Shown: one piece after another, positions 59,334 to 64,000 of the stretch
How positions within the stretch are numbered: the first letter of the stretch is position 1
Layout: every line of letters begins with the position of its first letter
Assembly: GCF_014647595.1 (NCBI RefSeq)
Contig: NZ_BMPM01000008.1
Coordinates: 148,533-212,532 of the forward strand
DNA from: Paenarthrobacter histidinolovorans
GTDB taxonomy: Bacteria > Actinomycetota > Actinomycetes > Actinomycetales > Micrococcaceae
Reading direction: 5' to 3'
Length of the DNA: 64,000 bases
The notes under the pieces: generated by a model
Seen by the model: only the letters and a program-made list of their open reading frames with translations
What the model was told of the DNA's origin: nothing
The model's database searches: none
Translations under genes and position numbers: made by a program

Positions 59334-59445
59334 CGGGATCGCCGGGATCGCCGGGATCGCCGGAACGCTGCGGATTCGCCGGAGTTTTCCGGCGTTCTCG
59401 ACGCGCTCCGGCGTTCTCGACGCGCTCCGGCGATCTGGTCGCGCT
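59334..59445. repeat. Two tandem repeat blocks after the DMP19-like gene
   Basis: CGGGATCGC occurs three times head to tail (59334-59342, 59343-59351, 59352-59360). Then a 19-bp unit CCGGCGTTCTCGACGCGCT occurs at 59389-59407 and 59408-59426, with a degenerate third copy at 59427-59445. They fill the gap between the DMP19-like gene and the opposite-strand 65-residue gene. Confidence 0.88.
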
Positions 59446-59459
59446 CCGGCGCTCCCGGG

Positions 59460-59657
59460 CTAGGTGGTTTTGGCGCGGTTGAGCTTGACGAAGCCCCAAA
59501 CGATGGATGCCTGCCAACAGGCGAGCAGGCCAATCCAGATCCAGTCAAAGCCGCGGTTTGCCGCGTTGATGGCCATGGCTACGACGCCCAAGGTCCAAGC
59601 CACCTCTTGCAGGGCCAGAAATCCCAGGTTCGGCGGATTCTTGCTCTTGTCTGCCAT
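59460..59657 (-). CDS. Small two-helix membrane protein, hypothetical
   Basis: A 65-residue protein with two hydrophobic stretches (LQEVAWTLGVVAMAINAA and WIWIGLLACWQASIVWGFV) and a basic C-terminus (KLNRAKTT). GGAGGG directly ahead of ATG 59657 supports translation. No family recognised. Confidence 0.7.
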   Translation of the reverse strand: MADKSKNPPNLGFLALQEVAWTLGVVAMAINAANRGFDWIWIGLLACWQASIVWGFVKLNRAKTT

Positions 59658-59713
59658 TTTCCCTCCCCAATGAGTAACTGGCAGTCTAACCGACCGGCGA
59701 ATTCGCCCGGGCC

Positions 59714-60268
59714 TCAGTAGCCGGCCGCCGCTGCGCCCTTGATCATCTCCCCGCTCGGGCTGATGAGGTACCAGACACCGCCCACGCCTTGCCCTGTAAC
59801 ATCGCCTGCGGCTTTATCCTTGGCGTAGTAGTACAGGGGCATTCCGTTAAGGGTGACCTGCTTCTTCCCGTCAGGCGTTGCGATGGTTCCAACAGTTCCG
59901 CTGACGCCGTCAACGACGGGGGCGTCCGACGTCGTGGTGAAGACGGGCCAAGCCTGTAGGCAAGCGCCCGTGCATGCGCTGGTTCCTGAATCCTTCACGT
60001 CCTTGGTGAAGATGTAGAGGCTCATGCCTTTGCTGTCCACCACGATCTGCCCGGCGCTGGATGAAGCTGTTTTCATCTCAGCACCAGCTGCTGTACTGGA
60101 TGCTGCGGTACTGGAGGCTGCCGCGCTGGAGGCCGGAGACGAGGAAGCTGCGGGCGGGGGAGTGGAAGTACTTGTTCCCGAACTGCCCCCGCACCCCGCC
60201 AGTGCTGCCGCAACGATCAGTGCACCCAGCCCAAAGCCAACTCCGTTTTTCATGCCCAGGTTTTTCAT
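59714..60268 (-). CDS. Secreted lipoprotein with COG4315-type repeats, probable ECF sigma target
   Basis: A 184-residue lipoprotein: signal peptide ending in the lipobox ALAGCG, a 45-residue low-complexity Ser/Ala/Pro linker, then two copies of the COG4315-type secreted repeat (GQIVVDSKGMSLYIFTKDVKDSGTSACTGACLQAWPVF ... KKQVTLNGMPLYYYAKDKAAGDVTGQGVGGVWYLI), each of which contains the YxYxKD pattern. Function unknown; members are often found with haem, redox or cell-envelope stress genes. AAGGAG precedes ATG 60268. A promoter identical in -35 and -10 to that of the divergent ECF operon lies ahead. Confidence 0.9.
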   Translation of the reverse strand: MKNLGMKNGVGFGLGALIVAAALAGCGGSSGTSTSTPPPAASSSPASSAAASSTAASSTAAGAEMKTASSSAGQIVVDSKGMSLYIFTKDVKDSGTSACTGACLQAWPVFTTTSDAPVVDGVSGTVGTIATPDGKKQVTLNGMPLYYYAKDKAAGDVTGQGVGGVWYLISPSGEMIKGAAAAGY

Positions 60269-60317
60269 GTCCAGCTCCTTGAGATGAGCCGGTCGGGATG
60301 GGCCGGCGCTAACCCCT

Positions 60318-60345
60318 ACGACGCCGGCGGGGCGAGAATGGTTCA
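60318..60345 (-). promoter_or_regulatory. ECF-type promoter of the lipoprotein gene
   Basis: On the minus strand TGAACC (60345-60340), 16-nt spacer, CGTCGT (60323-60318). It is the same -35/-10/spacer as the divergent promoter at 60353-60380 and resembles the mycobacterial SigL consensus (TGAACC, then CGTgtc-like). Predicted leader about 40 nt. Confidence 0.8.
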
Positions 60346-60352
60346 TGGTTGC

Positions 60353-60382
60353 TGAACCTTCTTGGGCCTCGGTGCGTCGTAT
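60353..60382 (+). promoter_or_regulatory. ECF-type promoter of the sigma/anti-sigma operon
   Basis: TGAACC (60353-60358), 16-nt spacer, CGTCGTAT (60375-60382). Identical -35, spacer length and -10 core to the divergent promoter at 60345-60318, which points to autoregulation by the ECF sigma factor encoded 30 bp further on. Confidence 0.8.
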
Positions 60383-60411
60383 AGGCCAGAGGCTGCGAAA
60401 GGGAGGTGCCG

Positions 60412-60909
60412 ATGCCGTTGGACGAAGACGTGGTGGCTGCGATGTATCGCGATCACGGCACGGCCCTGAAACGGTTTGTGGTCAGCTGTACCTCGGACGC
60501 ACATCAGGCCGACGACGTAGTGCAGGAAACCATCCTCCGGGTCTGGCAGCACGCACCACAAATCACAGGAAGCCTGCGTAGCTACCTGTTCAGGACGGCC
60601 AGGAACGTCATCATCGACAACTATCGCAAAGCCCAGCGGCGTCCGCACGAGACCGGTGAGTACGACCTCCCTGACAACGCTGCCACCGAACGCGTTGACG
60701 AGCTCCTGAACCGGGTACTCATGGAGGAGGCGCTGCTCCGGCTCAGCGTCGAACACCGCGAGGTCCTGGTGGCCTTGCACTATCGGCGGTTCACCGTGGT
60801 GGAAGCGGCACTGCAGCTGAACATCCCGGCCGGAACAGTGAAATCCCGGGCTTTCTACGCGGTGAAAGCCCTCCGAACAATCCTCGATGAGATGGGGGTG
60901 GAACGATGA
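60412..60909 (+). CDS. ECF RNA polymerase sigma factor (SigL-like)
   Basis: A 165-residue ECF sigma factor. Region 2 is AMYRDHGTALKRFVVSCTSDAHQADDVVQETILRVWQH with DNA melting residues after it, and region 4 is LSVEHREVLVALHYRRFTVVEAALQLNIPAGTVKSRAFYAVKALR. It resembles mycobacterial SigL/SigK-type factors controlled by membrane-bound zinc anti-sigma factors. ATG 60412 has GGGAGG 5 nt ahead. The anti-sigma gene overlaps its stop codon (ATGA), and the promoter ahead matches the expected SigL-type consensus. Confidence 0.95.
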   Translation: MPLDEDVVAAMYRDHGTALKRFVVSCTSDAHQADDVVQETILRVWQHAPQITGSLRSYLFRTARNVIIDNYRKAQRRPHETGEYDLPDNAATERVDELLNRVLMEEALLRLSVEHREVLVALHYRRFTVVEAALQLNIPAGTVKSRAFYAVKALRTILDEMGVER

Positions 60910-61577
60910 ACGGCGACTCCGTCCACCAATTGCTGGGCGCCTACCTCCTGGGTGGGCTGGAACCCGAGGAATCCCGCGCTTTTGAGTACCACCTTGAGTC
61001 ATGCGCGCAATGCCGGCGGGAAGTTGAGGAACTCGCGAGCCTCCCGGCACTCCTGGACGCCGTGCCCGCTGCCGACGCTGTTGCCCTCACCGCCGCAGGT
61101 GCTGCGTCCCTTGCTCCGCTGGCGATGGAACCCGAGCCGCTTCCTGACAAGGTCCTGGTTGACCTGGCGGCCCGCAGAAGGAAATCACGACGCCGGTGGG
61201 CAGCTTTTGTGGGGGCCGTCGCCGCTGCGTGCCTGGCCGTAGGAATCCTGGCCGGGCCCCTGTTCAACCAGCCTTCGAAGCCGGATGCGAGCTATTCGGT
61301 GCAAGCGGACGGAGGTTTGCAGCTCACGGTGGGCATGGTCAAGAAAACGTGGGGAACAGAGCTTGAAGTCGAGGGTCGGAGCATGCCGCTTGAAGGCACT
61401 CTCTACCTGTGGGTCAAGGGCCGCGACGGCGCCGAAGAACGCACCTGCGGATGGACAGCCACACCAAGTGGCCGGATCAAAATCACCGGTGCCACACCAG
61501 TTCAGTTGGCAGGCATCGCCGGGGTCGAGCTCCGTGACGAGGCCCAGAAGACGGTGGCATCGATTTCGGTGCCTTGA
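60906..61577 (+). CDS. Membrane anti-sigma factor with zinc-binding (ZAS) domain (RslA-like)
   Basis: A 223-residue partner of the ECF sigma factor. The cytoplasmic ZAS domain has the HxxxCxxC motif (YHLESCAQCRREVEEL); one membrane helix (WAAFVGAVAAACLAVGILAGPLF) and an extracytoplasmic RskA-like C-terminal domain (LTVGMVKKTWGTELEVEGRSMPLEGTLYLWVKG) follow. Such factors release sigma on oxidation or signal sensing. Coupled to the sigma gene by ATGA. It ends convergently 2 bp before the SRPBCC gene. Confidence 0.93.
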   Translation: MNGDSVHQLLGAYLLGGLEPEESRAFEYHLESCAQCRREVEELASLPALLDAVPAADAVALTAAGAASLAPLAMEPEPLPDKVLVDLAARRRKSRRRWAAFVGAVAAACLAVGILAGPLFNQPSKPDASYSVQADGGLQLTVGMVKKTWGTELEVEGRSMPLEGTLYLWVKGRDGAEERTCGWTATPSGRIKITGATPVQLAGIAGVELRDEAQKTVASISVP

Positions 61578-61579
61578 AG

Positions 61580-62065
61580 CTAGGCGTCCGTCGCTTGGGC
61601 CTTCAGCTCAGCCACCAACGCAGGGTCCTCGCAAGCACGGGCGAAAGCTTCGATCCGTCGTTCAATCTCGCGGCCCAAAAGCCAACTGCCGATTCTCTCC
61701 GCCACCGGCCTGATGAAAGCCGGGCGGCAGGAAAAGGTGTACTTCCAGACTGCCCGGGTGCCGCCGTCGTCCGGAGTGAACCGCCAGCCGCCGCCAAAGT
61801 TCCCAAAGAACCACGGACCGGAAACCATGGTCATGCCCACGTTGCGCGGGGGAGTGTACGAAACGTACTCGCTGACCATCTTCAATCCCATGCGCGAAAC
61901 CGTCCGGGTCCGCACGCCCTTTCCCGCTGCTTGGGCGCCGTCCATGAAGGCCTGGGCGGAAATAAAGGGATCCCACTTGAGCCGAAACGCGCCCGTCGTC
62001 TGGGAGAGGGCAAAAGCTGTTTCAGGATCCAGCCGGATGAACCGTTCTGCGCGTACCTGTGGCAT
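61580..62065 (-). CDS. SRPBCC superfamily protein
   Basis: A 161-residue helix-grip (START-like) protein: VRAERFIRLDPETAFAL, KWDPFISAQAFMDG, VWKYTFSCRPAF and the long C-terminal helix VAERIGSWLLGREIERRIEAFARACE. Members bind lipids or hydrophobic ligands, or act as cyclases or AHSA1-like factors; none can be picked. Its start overlaps the stop of the DUF4190-type gene (ATGA), so the two are cotranscribed. Confidence 0.82.
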   Translation of the reverse strand: MPQVRAERFIRLDPETAFALSQTTGAFRLKWDPFISAQAFMDGAQAAGKGVRTRTVSRMGLKMVSEYVSYTPPRNVGMTMVSGPWFFGNFGGGWRFTPDDGGTRAVWKYTFSCRPAFIRPVAERIGSWLLGREIERRIEAFARACEDPALVAELKAQATDA

Positions 62066-62457
62066 CAGAACCCCTGCCCTGATCCGAGCACCAGGAACAC
62101 CATGAAGGCCACGCCAAAAACGTTGATTGCCATGATGGCCAGGCCGATGATCCCCGTGACACGGCCCGCGTTCATGCGTCCGGCACGGAACACGGCTATC
62201 AGCCCACTGACCACGGCAACGATGGCCAGCAGGACCGCTATCCCGGCCAGGACCAGGGCACCGATCCACCAAGCATCGTTGCCCGGGTTGTAACGGCTCA
62301 TCGCCGATGCGACGGCCGCTATGCCCAAGGGAATACTGACCACGGCGGCGATGGGCGACAGGACGGCCGAGACAATGCTGGTGATGCCGGCACCCAGGCC
62401 GCGGGTGCCGGATTGTGGTGGTTGCTGGTAGTAGTCGACCGGTGGCTGGTAGCTCAT
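62065..62457 (-). CDS. DUF4190-type small membrane protein
   Basis: A 130-residue protein with a Gln/Pro/Tyr-rich N-terminus (YQPPVDYYQQPPQS) and three membrane helices (IVSAVLSPIAAVVSIPLGIAAV, LVLAGIAVLLAIVAVVSGLIAV, IIGLAIMAINVFGVAFMVFL), the layout of DUF4190-like proteins. Function unknown. Located between trmB and the SRPBCC gene on the same strand. Confidence 0.8.
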   Translation of the reverse strand: MSYQPPVDYYQQPPQSGTRGLGAGITSIVSAVLSPIAAVVSIPLGIAAVASAMSRYNPGNDAWWIGALVLAGIAVLLAIVAVVSGLIAVFRAGRMNAGRVTGIIGLAIMAINVFGVAFMVFLVLGSGQGF

Positions 62458-62478
62458 GATTCCCCCAAAGTCCGTTGG

Positions 62479-63384
62479 CTAAAGCTTGCGGTACGTGAGG
62501 TCGAAGATCATGCGTCCGGCCTCATGGGCTTTGTTCTCAAAACTGGTGCGGATACGGCCATCGAACCGGGGAGCCCAGCCGCCTTCTTCATCCACACCCT
62601 CATTCGGGCCGGTGTGCTCGGTACTGACCGGCGCCCGGCCTTCCCTGACGGGCGCACCGCCCACAACGGATTCGACGCCGGACTGCCACACCTGGGTCAG
62701 GGGGCTCTCCTCACCGCTGCGCTCGCCTTCGTGCATGTTCTCGAACTCCGTGGATTCGGCCAGAACTTCGCGGACGTGCACGGCGTAGTTGGACCAGTCC
62801 GTGGCAATTCTCCAGTAGCCGCCCTTTTGGAGGGCCTTGGCAGCAACGGAGGCGAAAGCCGGCTGGATGAGCCTGCGTTTGTGGTGGCGTGACTTGTGCC
62901 ATGGGTCCGGGAAGAACACCCACAGTTCGCTGACCGACCCTGCGGGCAGCATGGATTCGAGGACCTCGGGTGCGTTGGCTTCCACCACGCGCACGTTGGT
63001 CAGGCCGCGGCTGTTGATCTTGATGATCGTGTTTGCCAGCCCAGGCGTGTAAACCTCTACGGCAAGGAAGTCCTTGTCCGGGTTTTGCTCGGCTGCGTGA
63101 ACCACGGCGTCACCCAATCCGGAACCGATCTCGACAATCAAGGGCGCTTTGCGCCCGAAGACAGCCTCGGCGTCGAAGGTGTAATCCGGGTGCACGGACG
63201 TGTTGGCGACATGGCGGGGGACCTGGATAGCCCAACGCTCCGCGTGTTCTTCCCAGGCCGCCTGCCTCCGACCCTGCAGTCGTGTACCGCGGCGCACGAA
63301 ACTGACCGGCCGGCCTCCGTAGGTACCGAAGGAAGCCTGGCTGCCGGGCGTGATTGGTCGCGGGGAATCTGGGGTTTCACTCAT
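62479..63384 (-). CDS. trmB: tRNA (guanine-N7-)-methyltransferase
   Basis: Methylates guanosine 46 in the variable loop of tRNA. The 301 residues include the S-adenosylmethionine site IVEIGSGLGDAVVHAAEQNP, the FLAVEVYTPGLAN segment, and the diagnostic LWVFFPDPWHKSRHHKRRL with the catalytic Asp in FPDPW and the tRNA-binding RHHKRR; TDWSNYAVHV follows. The C-terminal part contains an insert of about 40 residues (SGVESVVGGAPVREGRAPVS) that most TrmB proteins lack but relatives may share. ATG 63384. Confidence 0.96.
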   Translation of the reverse strand: MSETPDSPRPITPGSQASFGTYGGRPVSFVRRGTRLQGRRQAAWEEHAERWAIQVPRHVANTSVHPDYTFDAEAVFGRKAPLIVEIGSGLGDAVVHAAEQNPDKDFLAVEVYTPGLANTIIKINSRGLTNVRVVEANAPEVLESMLPAGSVSELWVFFPDPWHKSRHHKRRLIQPAFASVAAKALQKGGYWRIATDWSNYAVHVREVLAESTEFENMHEGERSGEESPLTQVWQSGVESVVGGAPVREGRAPVSTEHTGPNEGVDEEGGWAPRFDGRIRTSFENKAHEAGRMIFDLTYRKL

Positions 63385-63531
63385 CGTTTCCAGAATACTT
63401 GGGTTCGGGATGGGGCTCTGCAGAGCAGGCTGGGACGGCAGACGATTCGGCGGGTGCCTCGCAAACCTCGGTTATCCACGAGATTCGTCGCGTGCTGTTA
63501 CATCCCCTGTGCGCCCACCCTCCACGCGAAA

Positions 63532-63573
63532 ACAGGTATGGCCCGCAAACCAGGGCTTGCGGGCCATACCTGT
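63532..63573 (-). terminator. Rho-independent terminator of the cell-wall protein gene
   Basis: The arms 63532-63548 and 63557-63573 are a perfect 17-bp inverted repeat with an 8-nt loop. On the minus strand the stem is followed by TTTT, a good intrinsic terminator 30 bp after the stop codon of the gene at 63603. The gap up to trmB (63385-63531) shows nothing else. Confidence 0.85.
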
Positions 63574-63602
63574 TGAGTCAACCTTGGCCGACTCTTATGC
63601 GT

Positions 63603-64000
63603 TTAGCTGTGACGGGAGGCTGCCCTCCTGCGGGTCAAGAGCAGCAGGACCAGACCGAAGACCAGCAGCGCTGCAGCGGCAGTGACGTAAGGAGCCAACT
63701 GTGCGCCAGTGTTGGCGAGGTCTCCACCTGGGGCATCAGCCGCAGGTGATTCCGTGCCCGGCATTTCGGTTGGGTTCGAAGTTTCGGACGGGATAGGAGT
63801 CCCCGTCGGGGTCTCCGAGGGTGCTGGCGTCTCCGTCGGGGTTTCCGAGGGGGTTTCCGAAGGAGTGTCCGAAGGGGTGGGCGTCGGGGTCGGCGTCTCT
63901 GTCGGGGTTTCCGAGGGGGTGGGCGTCGGGGTCGGCGTCTCTGTCGGGGTTTCCGAGGGGGTGGGCGTCGGGGTCGGCGTCTCTGTCGGGGTTTCCGAGG
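63603..64000 (-). CDS. Cell-wall-anchored protein with Pro/Thr repeats and LANTG sorting signal (5' part outside window)
   Basis: The frame runs off the right edge, so only the C-terminal 131 residues are seen. They comprise repeats of SETPTETPTPTPTP and a sorting signal: LANTGA, then the helix YVTAAAALLVFGLVLLLL and a basic tail (TRRRAASRHS). The motif is LAxTG rather than LPxTG, the form cleaved by class E sortases of high-GC actinobacteria. The Pro/Thr region would span the wall. The stop is TAA at 63603, with a strong terminator behind. The functional N-terminal part is unknown. Confidence 0.85.
   Translation of the reverse strand, partial: SETPTETPTPTPTPSETPTETPTPTPTPSETPTETPTPTPTPSDTPSETPSETPTETPAPSETPTGTPIPSETSNPTEMPGTESPAADAPGGDLANTGAQLAPYVTAAAALLVFGLVLLLLTRRRAASRHS
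63877..64000. repeat. 42-bp tandem repeats in the cell-wall protein gene
   Basis: A 42-bp unit is repeated exactly at 63877-63918 and 63919-63960, and again from 63961 to the window edge. It encodes 14 Pro/Thr/Ser/Glu residues per unit and may continue outside; the number of copies probably varies between strains. Confidence 0.9.

Overview
The window is high-GC, densely coded DNA from an actinobacterium, most likely a member of the Micrococcaceae (Arthrobacter/Paenarthrobacter type). The signs are the dnaK-grpE-dnaJ-hspR heat-shock cluster with HAIR operators, a CtpE-like P-type ATPase, an LAXTG-type sortase substrate, a copper amine oxidase of the Arthrobacter kind, Tat-exported proteins and many GTG/TTG starts. 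Genus is an inference from gene content. No rRNA, tRNA, CRISPR array, transposase or phage gene was seen. Both ends cut a gene: a flavoprotein on the left and a Pro/Thr-rich cell-wall protein on the right.

Region 1 (1-17.4 kb) is mixed metabolism. It holds prephenate dehydratase, an aldehyde dehydrogenase, a LysE exporter, a TetR regulator divergent from a copper amine oxidase with a palindromic operator between them, an ECF41 sigma factor cotranscribed with an AhpD-like protein behind an ECF41-type promoter, a zinc alcohol dehydrogenase, an aminotransferase, a Tat-exported PhoD phosphatase and a CtpE-like ATPase.

Region 2 (17.4-38.3 kb) is the most interesting part: two carbohydrate-uptake loci built from the same parts. 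Each has a lipoprotein-dependent ABC sugar importer, a D-2-hydroxyacid dehydrogenase and a Tat-exported beta-propeller protein of about 670 residues; the two propellers are clear paralogues. Locus A is controlled by a DeoR/LacI-type hybrid regulator. Locus B is an eight-gene operon divergent from a ROK repressor and adds a cytoplasmic N-sulfoglucosamine-sulfohydrolase-like sulfatase, an oxidoreductase, a ROK sugar kinase and glucosamine-6-phosphate deaminase. Together they suggest import of a sulfated amino-sugar compound, intracellular desulfation, phosphorylation and entry into glycolysis as fructose-6-phosphate.

Region 3 (38.4-43.8 kb) has an AraC regulator, a phytanoyl-CoA-dioxygenase-like enzyme, an NmrA-like reductase divergent from a TetR regulator with two near-identical operators, an MpaB-like oxygenase and a DUF817 membrane protein. 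Region 4 (43.8-48.4 kb) is the heat-shock operon with a promoter flanked by two HAIR elements and an unusual 313-bp, hairpin-rich gap between grpE and dnaJ. Region 5 (48.4-64 kb) has small membrane proteins and lipoproteins, a GntR/MFS pair, a SWIM-SNF2 helicase next to a DMP19-family acidic protein, an ECF sigma/anti-sigma operon whose probable promoter is duplicated divergently in front of a lipoprotein gene, trmB, and the cut cell-wall protein. Long inverted repeats serve as likely terminators in several gaps.
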